Source: Acidiflorens sp963847715 (lineage in GTDB: Bacteria; Acidobacteriota; Terriglobia; Terriglobales; Acidobacteriaceae). Taken from it: DNA of 64,000 bases. How positions within the stretch are numbered: position 1 is the first letter of the stretch; the number at the start of each line of letters is the position of its first letter. A program made the translations under genes and the position numbers. The DNA is taken from positions 248,001 through 312,000 of the forward strand of contig CAWKAZ010000026.1 in the NCBI GenBank assembly GCA_963847715.1. The letters run 5' to 3'. The notes under the pieces were generated by a model that worked only from the letters and a program-made list of their open reading frames with translations, did no database searches and was not told the DNA's origin. Shown in pieces: positions 8,303 to 16,738 of this stretch.

Positions 8303-9355
8303 GTGGCTCAGAATCCAAACACACAATCCGAATCCATCACCTACGCCGATGCTGGTGTCAGCATAGATCGCGGCAACAAGACCAAGCAGCGCATCAAGTA
8401 TCTGGCCCACAAGACCTTTACCAAGGGCGTTCTGAGCGAAATCGGTGGCTTCGGCGGCTTGTTTTCGGTCGACAAAAAGTATCTGGATCCAGTGCTCGTT
8501 TCGAGCGTGGATGGCGTAGGCACCAAGTTAAAGGTCGCCTTCGAAATGAACGTGCACCACACCGTCGGCGGCGATCTCGTGAATCACTGCGTGAATGACA
8601 TCGCGGTGCAGGGTGCCGCGCCGTTGTTTTTTATGGACTATCTCGCGACCGGCAAACTCGATCCGGAAGTTGCGGAAAAGATTGTTGGCGGCCTCGCCGA
8701 AGCCTGTAAGCATAACGGCTGCGCGCTGATCGGCGGCGAAACTGCCGAAATGCCAGGGTTCTATCCCGACGGTGAATATGATCTCGCGGGGTTCATTGTC
8801 GGAGTCGTGGAACGCGACCGCATCATCAACGGCAAGGATGTGCAGATCGGAGATTGCGTTCTTGGTCTGCCTTCCAACGGACTCCACACCAACGGATACT
8901 CGCTGGCGCGCAAGCTGCTTTTTGAAATCGCAGGGTACTCGCCCGAGACTTTTGTCAGTGAGATTAAGAACAAAGTCGGCAACGAACTCATGCGAACCCA
9001 CCGCAGCTATTGGTCGATCGTCCGCAAATTGATCGTGGGCGAGTGCGTCGCAGCGTTGGCGCACATCACGGGTGGCGGCATCACGGAAAACCTGCCGCGA
9101 GTCCTGCCGAAAGGCACATCTGCGGTGATCGAACTGGGCACGTGGCCCGTCTTGCCGATCTTCGAACACCTTCAGAAACTGGGCAACGTTGAGCAGGAAG
9201 AAATGCTCCGCACCTTCAACATGGGTCTCGGTATGCTGATTGTGGTTCCGGCCAAGAAATTCAAGAAGGCACAAACCCTGCTGGAGCGCGCGGGAGAGAA
9301 ATTCTACAGCGTCGGCCGCATCGTTAAGGGCGACCGCAAAGTCGTCTTCAGCTAG
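8303..9355 (+). CDS. purM: Phosphoribosylformylglycinamidine cyclo-ligase (AIR synthetase)
   Basis: PurM closes the imidazole ring of aminoimidazole ribonucleotide using ATP in purine synthesis. The 350-residue protein has the family sequence YADAGVSIDRGNKTKQRIK at the N-terminus, VSSVDGVGTKLKVA and DLVNHCVNDIAVQGAAPLFF in the ATP/substrate site, GGETAEMPGFY, and AHITGGGITENLPRVLP. The start is a GTG. purN follows after 93 bp on the same strand, so the two probably form one purine unit, interrupted by a repeat array. Confidence 0.96.
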   Translation: MAQNPNTQSESITYADAGVSIDRGNKTKQRIKYLAHKTFTKGVLSEIGGFGGLFSVDKKYLDPVLVSSVDGVGTKLKVAFEMNVHHTVGGDLVNHCVNDIAVQGAAPLFFMDYLATGKLDPEVAEKIVGGLAEACKHNGCALIGGETAEMPGFYPDGEYDLAGFIVGVVERDRIINGKDVQIGDCVLGLPSNGLHTNGYSLARKLLFEIAGYSPETFVSEIKNKVGNELMRTHRSYWSIVRKLIVGECVAALAHITGGGITENLPRVLPKGTSAVIELGTWPVLPIFEHLQKLGNVEQEEMLRTFNMGLGMLIVVPAKKFKKAQTLLERAGEKFYSVGRIVKGDRKVVFS

Positions 9356-9383
9356 CGAAATTGCATCCGTACCGAGATTCATA

Positions 9384-9438
9384 GTTTCAGGGACTTGTGT
9401 TCACTGTGAAACCTTGAAACCTTGAAACTCTGAAACCT
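9384..9438. repeat. Intergenic tandem-repeat palindrome A (octamer)
   Basis: Four tandem 8-mers (TGAAACCT, TGAAACCT, TGAAACTC, TGAAACCT) occupy 9407-9438. A facing GTTTCAG at 9384-9390 pairs with CTGAAAC at 9430-9436. It fills the purM-purN gap. This is the one site with period 8 rather than 7. Confidence 0.7.
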
Positions 9439-9448
9439 CTTCCTTCTG

Positions 9449-10057
9449 ATGAAAAACATCGGCATTCTTCTATCAGGACGCGGCTCGAATTTTGTCGCCA
9501 TCGCCGACAGCATTGCCGCAGGCAGAATTCCCGACGCCCGCATCGCCGTCGTGATATCGAACCGCGCCGATGCTCCCGGACTTGAAACCGCCCGCCAGCG
9601 CGGCCTCACCACGCTTGCGATGCCGTCGAAAGGCAAGCCGCGCGAGGAACATGACCGCGAAGTGGTCACGGCGCTCCGCGATAATAAGGTTGATCTCGTC
9701 TGCCTTGCTGGATATATGCGGTTACTCTCGCCGTGGTTCGTGCAGCAGTTTCCGTCGAGAATCCTCAACATCCATCCGTCGTTACTGCCTGCGTTCCCCG
9801 GACTCGAAGCGCAGGAGCAAGCCTTCGCCTACGGTGTGAAAGTGTCAGGCTGCACGGTGCATCTGGTGGACGAGGAACTCGATCACGGCGCCATCATCGT
9901 GCAGAAGACTGTGCCGGTGCTGGATTCCGACGATGAACACGCGCTGGCAGCACGCATTCTTGAGCAAGAACACATCGCGTACACGGAAGCGATCAAAATT
10001 GTGCTCGATGGGAAGTTTGAGATTGCAGGGAGAAGGCTGGTAAAACGTCAGAAGTGA
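9449..10057 (+). CDS. purN: Phosphoribosylglycinamide formyltransferase
   Basis: PurN moves a formyl group from 10-formyl-THF to GAR in purine synthesis. The 202-aa protein shows the GAR-binding start IGILLSGRGSNFVAIADSI, then LAGYMRLLSPWFV, the catalytic stretch ILNIHPSLLPAFPG (Asn and His of the family), and GCTVHLVDEELDHGAIIVQ with the third catalytic residue Asp. The last codons (K-R-Q-K-stop) lie inside the left arm of the next repeat array, which suggests the array forms or replaced the native C-terminus. Confidence 0.96.
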   Translation: MKNIGILLSGRGSNFVAIADSIAAGRIPDARIAVVISNRADAPGLETARQRGLTTLAMPSKGKPREEHDREVVTALRDNKVDLVCLAGYMRLLSPWFVQQFPSRILNIHPSLLPAFPGLEAQEQAFAYGVKVSGCTVHLVDEELDHGAIIVQKTVPVLDSDDEHALAARILEQEHIAYTEAIKIVLDGKFEIAGRRLVKRQK

Positions 10058-10140
10058 GAGGTCGGATAGCAGGAGCAAAATCCACAACTCACGACGCAAA
10101 AAGATTTTCCCTCTGCAATCTGACCTCTAACCTCTGACCC
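10047..10140. repeat. Heptamer palindrome B over the purN stop codon
   Basis: The left arm is three heptamers at 10047-10067 (GTCAGAA, GTGAGAG, GTCGGAT). The right arm, at 10118-10138, pairs with it at 18 of 21 positions; its heptamers in phase from 10120 are CTGACCT, CTAACCT, CTGACCC. The stop codon of purN (TGA, 10055-10057) lies in the left arm. A hairpin between converging genes could end transcription in both directions. Confidence 0.75.
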
Positions 10141-10695
10141 CTACATAATGAGTTCGCTGCTCATCCGCGCAATCGGGTGCTGCATCACTTCGAGTTCGTT
10201 CTTCACCAGGTTCAGTCCGTAAACGCATTGCTCAAATCTTTGCGACAGTTGGGCGAACAGCGGCGCTACCTTGGCATACTCGAAGTGCTCGAATTTCGAG
10301 ACGATGTAATAGCTTTCTTTCCCGGCTTTCACCCAATCCACAAAACCCTCGACCCGCTGTCGACGCAGGCGGTAGTGGTTGATGCTCTCGGGAAACATTC
10401 CGGCATAGAACAACGTGTAGTCGCCAATATGCTTGCGGACCTGACGTTCGCGGTCGAACGACGGCGCAGGACCGTAAATCGGGTCCGACTCGATCAGCAT
10501 CTCACCTACGTCGTTAAGCGGTTTTCCCGCGGCATTCCGGATTTTCATCAGTTGTTCGGCATCACAAAACTCCGACAACAGATGGGCAACATAGCCGACC
10601 ACTTGCGGATCGCGTATCCCCAGTTCTTCCGCATAGTGACGCCCGACCAGCTCAACGAACAGCTTTTGCAGCGGATGTGTCTCCGGAATTTCCAT
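10141..10695 (-). CDS. Conserved hypothetical protein
   Basis: I do not recognise this 184-residue protein. It is soluble, without signal peptide or membrane helix, and looks mostly helical. Notable stretches are HYAEELGIRDPQVVGYVAHL, a Pro-rich PIYGPAPSFDRE and a C-terminal helix NLVKNELEVMQHP. I chose the ATG at 10695 because AGGGGG lies 10 nt before it; a GTG at 10731 gives 12 more residues. It stands alone between purN (convergent) and the RidA gene (divergent). Confidence 0.6.
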   Translation of the reverse strand: MEIPETHPLQKLFVELVGRHYAEELGIRDPQVVGYVAHLLSEFCDAEQLMKIRNAAGKPLNDVGEMLIESDPIYGPAPSFDRERQVRKHIGDYTLFYAGMFPESINHYRLRRQRVEGFVDWVKAGKESYYIVSKFEHFEYAKVAPLFAQLSQRFEQCVYGLNLVKNELEVMQHPIARMSSELIM

Positions 10696-10968
10696 GGCCC
10701 TATTCCCCCTAATCCCGTGTTCGGTCGCCACCTAACTGTTGCTACCTATCTATCGGAACTTCACCGCGTGCCACTTAGATACCGCGAATAGCTTTTCAGC
10801 ACAAGTAACCTTCGCGCCACAATATCATTAGACGCCGGTGCTGGGCGCGGCGTTTCGCCGGTATCTGCTGGCAGTCAAAGGGGGCGGCTGCTAATTTCTT
10901 TATTGTGCGGATCGAAAATTTGATTCGTGGAATCTATTGAGGCAGAAGTCGTTAAAAACGGAGGCAGG

Positions 10969-11364
10969 GTGGAACGAATCAACTTCGCAAGCGGCACACC
11001 ATGGGAGCCGATCGTCGGTTACTCTCGTGCAGTACGGGTCGGGCCTTACATTCACGTTGCGGGTACGACGGCTACCGGCGACGACGGCAAGATTGTCGGC
11101 GCGGGCGACGCCTATGCACAAGCGGTGCAGACTCTAAAGAACATCGAGCGCGCGCTGCAACGCGCCGGAGGCTCGCTGAAGGACGTAGTCCGCACGCGTG
11201 TTTTCCTGGCCAACATTGCCGATTGGGAAAAAGTCGGAAAAGCTCACGGAGAATTTTTTCGCGACATTCGTCCCGCCAGCACCATGATGGCGATCACGGC
11301 GTTGGTTTCTCCCGAGATGCTGCTGGAAATCGAAGCAGATGCAATTGTGGCAGACGCAAAATAA
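10969..11364 (+). CDS. RidA family protein (YjgF/UK114)
   Basis: RidA enzymes hydrolyse reactive enamine/imine intermediates made by PLP enzymes. The 131-residue protein begins MERINFASGTPWEPIVGYSR and contains the family features YIHVAGTTA, VVRTRVFLANIADWEKV and a C-terminal MLLEIEADAIVA. The family's active-site Arg is probably the one in VVRTRVF. The GTG at 10969 follows GGAGG by 4 nt and gives the usual family length; an in-frame GTG at 10927 is less likely. A strong hairpin follows the stop codon directly. Confidence 0.88.
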   Translation: MERINFASGTPWEPIVGYSRAVRVGPYIHVAGTTATGDDGKIVGAGDAYAQAVQTLKNIERALQRAGGSLKDVVRTRVFLANIADWEKVGKAHGEFFRDIRPASTMMAITALVSPEMLLEIEADAIVADAK

Positions 11365-11404
11365 AAATGGCGGAAGCCGGAATCAGAACCGGCCTCCGCC
11401 ATTT
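11365..11404. terminator. Bidirectional hairpin terminator between RidA and the H1-like gene
   Basis: Two 16-base arms (11365-11380 and 11389-11404; AAATGGCGGAAGCCGG against its complement with one mismatch) enclose an 8-base loop. The stem begins with AAA and ends with TTT, so it can work for both converging genes. Confidence 0.75.
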
Positions 11405-11422
11405 ACGCCTAAATCGGATGGA

Positions 11423-11842
11423 CTAGCGGCGTCCCTTTTTGCGAGCGCCTTTCTTCTTGGCTGCTTTTTTCGGAGCCTTTTTTGCCTTTTTCCTAGCGGC
11501 TTTTTTCTTTGCCGGTTTCGCCTTCTTCTTGGCCGCCGGTTTTTTCGCAGCCTTCTTCGGCTTTTTCGCAGCTTTCTTCTTCGCGGGCGCTTTCTTTTTC
11601 TTCTTCGGAGGCGCCTTCTGGCCACCGCCGCCACCCGACGGCATTACCGGAGCTGGGGCTGCTACAGGCTCACGCGCTACAGGCATAGAGATCTCGTCAT
11701 CTTCCTCCTCGACGAGAACAGGTTCTTCCTCTTCTTCCTCTTCTTCCAAATCTTCTTCCAGCGATTCGCCGTAGGCGCCGCTGTCGCTGTATTCGTCCGT
11801 CTCGTCGTCCCGACCGTACAGAGTCGGATCATTGAAGCGCAT
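11423..11842 (-). CDS. Histone H1-like protein with acidic N-terminal region
   Basis: The 139-residue protein is strongly bipolar. Residues 1-52 are acidic, with an unbroken run of Glu and Asp (about residues 29-50). A short Ala/Pro/Gly linker follows, then residues 75-139 are almost only Lys, Ala, Pro and Arg in repeats such as KKAAKKPKKAAKKPAAKKK. The tail matches the DNA-binding style of bacterial histone H1-like proteins, so it may bind nucleoid DNA or RNA. The acidic head is unusual for that group and may shield the tail or bind a basic partner. An AGGAGG ribosome site lies just before the ATG. Confidence 0.75.
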   Translation of the reverse strand: MRFNDPTLYGRDDETDEYSDSGAYGESLEEDLEEEEEEEEPVLVEEEDDEISMPVAREPVAAPAPVMPSGGGGGQKAPPKKKKKAPAKKKAAKKPKKAAKKPAAKKKAKPAKKKAARKKAKKAPKKAAKKKGARKKGRR

Positions 11843-12061
11843 ATCTCCTCCTAAGTAGTTGCGGTCGCCGCACGCCTGCGCGCACAGGGCCAGGGAATTA
11901 GGACTACTCGCTGCGAAACTGCACTGTATCGCTCGAAGCGCGTGATTATAGCACGGGCGGTTTCACGGGGCAGTATCGTCCATCCGCCCCGGTTTTGCGA
12001 GAGAAAAACTACCTGAAGAGGCAAAGAGAAAGGGCAAGGGGAACAAAACGCGAAATGTTTC

Positions 12062-13171
12062 CTATTCGTACGCGAGCGCGTCGATAGGGTCCTTCTGGGC
12101 TGCCTTGAATGCCGGATACAGGGCGCCCACGACCGCACCAGCGATGGCAATCAGTGTAGCCCGCACGATCCAGCCGCGATCCACCACCACTTGTAGCAAC
12201 GGGAACTTGTGAGCTAGACCGACCCGGGCCACCATGCTCACGACAATACCCAGCAGGATGCCACCTAGCGCCAGCAAAATAGTCTCCCGCAATATGACGT
12301 TCACGATGTAGAACTTGGAGGCCCCCATCGATTTCAAAATGCCGATTTCGCGGGTACGCTCCATCACCGCCGTATACATTGCCTGGAAAATGACAATGAA
12401 CCCGATGATCACCGAGATGCCGACCACAACCTTGATGAAAACAGACAGGCCCGGGATGTTGCTGGTGGTCATCATCGCCAGGTAAGAAGCCATCGAACTC
12501 GCCATGTGGCGTTCCATGCCAGGCACGTTTTTGATCTCATCGACCACCGTGTCCGCATTTGCCGGGTCGTCGAGTTTCAAATAGAAAATGTTGGCTTTGT
12601 CCTTGGCGCCCACCAAGTCCTGGAGAGTCTCCAGCGGAACAAACTTGCGCCCACCCTTACCGCGCTCCACGATCCCAGAGATGCGGAATTTGTGGTTCAG
12701 AATATCAATCGAATCGCCAACTTTCGCATGCTTGGATTCCGCGAAAAGGTCGTCGACCAGTACATCATAGGGTCCTTCAAATGGACCGCCATGCAAGTAG
12801 TGGAAACCTGCCGACATGCTTTCATAGCTCGGTAAATCGATCCCGGTAATCATCTCGAAGAACGATCCCGCCGAGGTGGTTTGTTGGACTACCGGAGCGA
12901 CGCTCTTCACGTGGGGTAACTTCGCCAGCACGCCGCCGACTTTAACCGGCATGGGTGCGCTCGACAGTCCGGCAATAAATGAAGATCCCGGCGGCAACAC
13001 CAGTACGTCAGCGCCGATGCCGGCGGTGCGGGTGCGGCTGTCCTGCATCATCCCTAGGCAAAGCCCCACAATCAGCAGGATCAGCGTGACTTCGAGCGCC
13101 ACGGCCACGATCGTGATCAGTGAGCGCATGGGCCGATGCACCAGGTTCCCGACGATCATTCGATTCATCAT
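12062..13171 (-). CDS. ABC transporter permease, FtsX/MacB-like
   Basis: The 369-aa protein has the MacB/LolC-type layout: one N-terminal helix (about 17-42), a large periplasmic domain, then three C-terminal helices (about 245-270, 290-318, 335-360). Typical motifs are ERTREIGILKSMGASKFYIV before the second helix and the ending ALYPAFKAAQKDPIDALAYE, as in FtsX-like permeases that drive lipoproteins or effectors without pumping through the membrane. The gene starts 17 bp after the upstream lipoprotein gene. The ATPase partner is not next to it, so it must be encoded elsewhere. Confidence 0.9.
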   Translation of the reverse strand: MMNRMIVGNLVHRPMRSLITIVAVALEVTLILLIVGLCLGMMQDSRTRTAGIGADVLVLPPGSSFIAGLSSAPMPVKVGGVLAKLPHVKSVAPVVQQTTSAGSFFEMITGIDLPSYESMSAGFHYLHGGPFEGPYDVLVDDLFAESKHAKVGDSIDILNHKFRISGIVERGKGGRKFVPLETLQDLVGAKDKANIFYLKLDDPANADTVVDEIKNVPGMERHMASSMASYLAMMTTSNIPGLSVFIKVVVGISVIIGFIVIFQAMYTAVMERTREIGILKSMGASKFYIVNVILRETILLALGGILLGIVVSMVARVGLAHKFPLLQVVVDRGWIVRATLIAIAGAVVGALYPAFKAAQKDPIDALAYE

Positions 13172-13188
13172 GAACTTTTTTCGAAGTG

Positions 13189-14121
13189 TTACTTTCCTTG
13201 AATGTCTTGTGCTTTTGCCGAACTGGGGTGGGGCTGATCGATGCGCACCACCTCGGCGCCGGCCGGTTGCTCCAGCGCAAACTGGTCATCGGTCAGTGAT
13301 TTATTGATTTCCAGTTTGATGATGCTCAACGTGATGTCGTAGCTCTCTCGGGGCCGGTCGATCTGAATGATCGCCGGAAACGTTGTGCCCTCGAAATCCT
13401 TATACCCTTGGTATCGGGCGTCAGTAGCGACGTTGCCCTGCTGGTCATAGATTACTTGCCGATAGGCGAGCAGGTCCGTCCGGCTGAATTCGATTCTGCG
13501 CGACAGATAGCTCCCGTTCGGACCTTTGCGAATCACCAGAAGCCGGTAGTCGGGCTGATCAACCCGATGCTTCTTGTTGTCGAGAACCGTCTCGTACCCG
13601 TTTTCGAGCACCGCGATCTCGTCAGGACGGATGTCAGGGATCAGCATTGCCTCGTAAACATATTGCGGCCGCAAGTTCTCTAACCGCTTGTCGGGCTGAT
13701 AATTATCGGCGGCATTCGAGCCAATGACGAACTTGTTCTTGGTCGGAATCCACACCTTGAACTCCTGACCGTTGCTCACCATGTCGAAGGCAGTATTTCG
13801 GACGACTGGGAGCAGGCCTTTCATCCGGAGCATGTCCGGCTTGCGGGCCAGCACATAGCCGCGAATTTCCTTGTAATCGGTGATGCGGCCGTTCTTAACG
13901 TCGCCGGCGGAGGCGTCGATATCGACCGTCGCCTGCATCGACCGAATCTTGGCTGCCTGGCCATTGACCAATTCGATCAATTCCTGCTGGGTCGCGGCCT
14001 TCAATGGCCGGTTCGACAGCTGACGGTCGAGGGGACGGGTCCGAAACAGGCATCCGCCAAGCGGAAAAGTGGCGGCCGTTAAGGTAATAAGCAACAATAA
14101 TCGCAGATGAAGACGGTGCAT
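13189..14121 (-). CDS. Outer-membrane lipoprotein, LolA/LolB-like fold (DUF4292-like)
   Basis: The 310-residue product has a lipoprotein signal peptide with lipobox LGGC (Cys 24). After it come QLIELVNGQ-type helix residues and beta strands with MQATVDIDASAG, LARKPDMLRMKGLLP and FDMVSNGQEFKVWIP. This pattern is that of LolA/LolB-like lipoprotein carriers (DUF4292 group). It is 17 bp upstream of the FtsX-like permease, so the two may work together in outer-membrane lipoprotein or lipid handling; this is inferred from position. Confidence 0.7.
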   Translation of the reverse strand: MHRLHLRLLLLITLTAATFPLGGCLFRTRPLDRQLSNRPLKAATQQELIELVNGQAAKIRSMQATVDIDASAGDVKNGRITDYKEIRGYVLARKPDMLRMKGLLPVVRNTAFDMVSNGQEFKVWIPTKNKFVIGSNAADNYQPDKRLENLRPQYVYEAMLIPDIRPDEIAVLENGYETVLDNKKHRVDQPDYRLLVIRKGPNGSYLSRRIEFSRTDLLAYRQVIYDQQGNVATDARYQGYKDFEGTTFPAIIQIDRPRESYDITLSIIKLEINKSLTDDQFALEQPAGAEVVRIDQPHPSSAKAQDIQGK

Positions 14122-14195
14122 TCCTATGCCAATACCTGGAAGAACGGGTCGCGCATGAGTATCTGATTAGTATAAGGCAGAGAAAGGTTCAGCGC

Positions 14196-15188
14196 TTATC
14201 GCTGGCCGCCCCGCTGGCTGATGGCGTGGCGATAGGCGTTTACGTTCCGATTGTGCTCTTCAAGGTTGCGAGCAAAGCGGTGGTGCCCGTTGCCATCACT
14301 AACGAAATAAAGGAAGTTTGTGGTGTCCGGATGCATAGCCGCTTCAAGGGCGCTTCGTCCCGGATTGCCAATGGGACCAGGGGGCAGTCCAGGGAAACGA
14401 TAGGTGTTATAGGGGGAATTCACGGCGAGATCCGTGTGGTGGAGGCTTCCCTGGTACGTGCCCGCCAGCAACTCGGCGTAAATCACGCTTGGATCGGCAT
14501 CGAGTGCCATGCGTTGCGCCAGCCGGTTGTAGTAAACGCTCGCCACGCGAGGCCGCTCTTCCGGAACCGCTGTCTCTTTTTCCACGATGGAGGCCATGGT
14601 AACGGTCTTTTGCACGTCGGAGTTCAACCCGATCTGCTGCGCCACCTGCCGGAACTGGCGAACCATGGTCGCCACCATTTCTTCCAGGCTCTGGGTTCGC
14701 GTGAACTGGTAGGTGTTGGGAAATAGATATCCCTCCAGCGACTTGGCCTCGGGCGCGAGATCGGAGACTAGCTGCGTCTGAGTTTCAGCCAATCGCAGGA
14801 AATCAGCTGCCGACCCGAGTCCGGCATCCTCCATCGCCTTCGCGATGTCGAACATCGTGTAACCCTCAGGAATCGTGACCACGTGGAAGTAGATGTCGCC
14901 ACGCGCAATGCGCTCGTAAACCTGCGGAAGAGTGGCCCCGTGTTCGAAGACATACTCTCCGGCTTTGAGCGTGGGCTTGGGATGGGTAATGTGCCAGAGC
15001 CGGAAAGCCAGTTCGCTGCGGATGACTCCCGCCTTCTTCAACTCAGCCGCAATCCTCCGTGTTGAATAGCCAGTGTGCAGCAACAACGAAGCGTTGGCAG
15101 GAGGCTGAACCGGTGCGTGGAGCTGAAACGCCACCCACCCGCCCAGGGCGAGAGCGACAACCAAAAAGAGTGTGATCAGCGTGCGCAA
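14196..15188 (-). CDS. mltG: Endolytic transglycosylase MltG
   Basis: MltG cleaves nascent glycan strands and limits their length during cell-wall synthesis. The 330-aa protein has one N-terminal helix (about 3-20), the YceG N-domain and the catalytic domain with SLEGYLFPNTYQF, TMASIVEKETAVPEERPRVA (catalytic Glu in EKE) and SPYNTYRFPGLPPGPIGNPG. The ending FYFVSDGNGHHRFARNLEEH is also typical (here LYFVSDGNG). It precedes the lipoprotein/permease genes by 74 bp, forming an envelope gene run. Confidence 0.95.
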   Translation of the reverse strand: MRTLITLFLVVALALGGWVAFQLHAPVQPPANASLLLHTGYSTRRIAAELKKAGVIRSELAFRLWHITHPKPTLKAGEYVFEHGATLPQVYERIARGDIYFHVVTIPEGYTMFDIAKAMEDAGLGSAADFLRLAETQTQLVSDLAPEAKSLEGYLFPNTYQFTRTQSLEEMVATMVRQFRQVAQQIGLNSDVQKTVTMASIVEKETAVPEERPRVASVYYNRLAQRMALDADPSVIYAELLAGTYQGSLHHTDLAVNSPYNTYRFPGLPPGPIGNPGRSALEAAMHPDTTNFLYFVSDGNGHHRFARNLEEHNRNVNAYRHAISQRGGQR

Positions 15189-15291
15189 GGTTCCAGTGTA
15201 GAGTGCTCCTTAAGATGACACAAAGTCGCCGGAGTACAGGGACTGTCGTCTATAGGAAGCCGAAATCCGCTGGAATGTTGACCCGCGATGT

Positions 15292-16140
15292 CTATTGGTT
15301 TCTCCGGTAGATGAAGGTTTTCGGGCCGCCATCGATAGTCTTAAAATCTGCCGGCACAGAGAATAACGACGGGTCGGGCTCGCCGCGCGCGATGTTCGTC
15401 AGACGGAAAGTCTGCTCACCCATTCGCGGATCGTTTCGCTTGCTGGAAACAATCGTCTTGAGATCAGTCGAGGTCCAGACTTCCGTAACAACACTGATGG
15501 GTCGCTCGTTGCCGATTTGGCCGGCAGGAATGACGCGGGTCGTACGCACCCCATTCGCAATGACGCCTTCTACCGTCTGAGAGCCAAGGGATTCCGTGGT
15601 TACATCAGCCGGGTCATCCCGCAAGCGCTTCGCAAAGGCAATCGCCGGAGGTGGCGGCAACGGACCGGGAGGCGGCCCGCCAGCTGTTATGAATACCTGG
15701 TTCGTGCCAACGGTACCCGGATTATCCATCTCTGCAGGACGCGTCGGATTCTTCCACGCAGTCTTGTCGGTCAAATTCAGCGTATAGGAGGTCCCCGCCA
15801 CAGGGTCTTGAATGAAGACGAGGTGCGGGGTGCTGGCGGCGGATAGATTGCCGATCGCGGGCAAGGCAGCATCTTGACGGGTGCGACCCTGGGAATCCCT
15901 AGCGACTGTCCCCGTATTGGATTGGACGATTCGATTGCCATCGGCGAGAGTCTGGATCGATTCGTTGTTCATGGTAGCGGAGTAGGGCGCGCCCTTCACC
16001 GGAGCCGTGGTCCCTCGTTCAAATGTGCCGCCCCAGGCGATCGCACCCGCCGGGCCCGTGCTTTGGATCATTACGTTTCCGCCCTCTTGTGCCAATGCAC
16101 CGCACGAGACTGCGAGAATCAGGATCAGGGTATGTTTCAT
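15292..16140 (-). CDS. Secreted protein of unknown function, sigma-factor linked
   Basis: A signal peptide (MKHTLILILAVSCGALAQ) starts this 282-aa protein, and an AAAGGAGCC ribosome site lies before it. The body is mainly beta and polar, with repeated NGR/DSQGRTRQD and VEGVIANGVRTTRVIPAGQI sequences, a Pro-rich PPPGPLPPPPAIAFAK segment and the ending FSVPADFKTIDG. Proteins of this type are common in Acidobacteriota but I know no function. It sits 28 bp after the anti-sigma factor gene and may be an extracytoplasmic member of that system. Confidence 0.7.
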   Translation of the reverse strand: MKHTLILILAVSCGALAQEGGNVMIQSTGPAGAIAWGGTFERGTTAPVKGAPYSATMNNESIQTLADGNRIVQSNTGTVARDSQGRTRQDAALPAIGNLSAASTPHLVFIQDPVAGTSYTLNLTDKTAWKNPTRPAEMDNPGTVGTNQVFITAGGPPPGPLPPPPAIAFAKRLRDDPADVTTESLGSQTVEGVIANGVRTTRVIPAGQIGNERPISVVTEVWTSTDLKTIVSSKRNDPRMGEQTFRLTNIARGEPDPSLFSVPADFKTIDGGPKTFIYRRNQ

Positions 16141-16168
16141 AGTCGGCTCCTTTTTCGATCTAAGCTAA

Positions 16169-16738
16169 TCACTGTTGCAGACGAAGTCCTTGAATCGACC
16201 CATCGGGCGCCATACTGAGGTCCGCAATGAACGTGATCCCCTCCGGAACAGCGCCGGGAGGAAACATTGCTTCGACCGGAATGGCGATTTGGATTGCGGG
16301 TTCGTCGGATGTCCAATTCGCACTTGGAGCCTTCTGGCGGGCAATTCCTTGTGCCCGATGGACTTTCTTGACCGGCTTCGGTGCACTTTCAAAGACGACG
16401 GCCGGCGAGGTGTCCGCCACTCGCGATACCATTTGCGAATGCACGGGAATCTGTTTGACCGATGCGGGCCGCAACACCAGCAGTAGCACGGCCGCCGCCG
16501 CGGCACTCGCCAAGACGGGCGCCCAGCGCAATAGTCTGGGACGTCCTGTTTTGCCAATCGTCTTTTCGTCGAGCGTAGCATCGCGATACGCCGCGAAGGC
16601 GCGGCTCACTTGTTCGTAGGAATGGACGTGCCCCCGGCATTCCGAACAGTCTCGAACATGGCATTCCACAACAGCCGCTTCGCTGTCCGGAAGCTCGCGA
16701 TCCATCCAGGCAACCAATTTTCCTGAAAAGTCACACAT
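16169..16738 (-). CDS. Zinc-finger anti-sigma factor with C-terminal periplasmic domain
   Basis: The 189-aa protein has the ZAS motif HVRDCSECRGHV near residue 28, a single membrane helix near 80-95 (VLASAAAAAVLLLVL) and a periplasmic C-terminal half ending GITFIADLSMAPDGSIQGLR, which resembles TonB-type or FecR-like tails only loosely. It should bind and hold the ECF sigma factor encoded just upstream. The ATG at 16738 overlaps the end of the sigma gene by 8 bases, indicating coupled translation; a longer frame to 16864 would run into the sigma gene. Confidence 0.85.
   Translation of the reverse strand: MCDFSGKLVAWMDRELPDSEAAVVECHVRDCSECRGHVHSYEQVSRAFAAYRDATLDEKTIGKTGRPRLLRWAPVLASAAAAAVLLLVLRPASVKQIPVHSQMVSRVADTSPAVVFESAPKPVKKVHRAQGIARQKAPSANWTSDEPAIQIAIPVEAMFPPGAVPEGITFIADLSMAPDGSIQGLRLQQ

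Noticed and set aside
11439..11774. Plus-strand frame of Ala/Phe/Ser-rich protein
   Set aside because: It is the antisense shadow of the Lys/Glu-rich H1-like gene, which has a ribosome site and a matching terminator.
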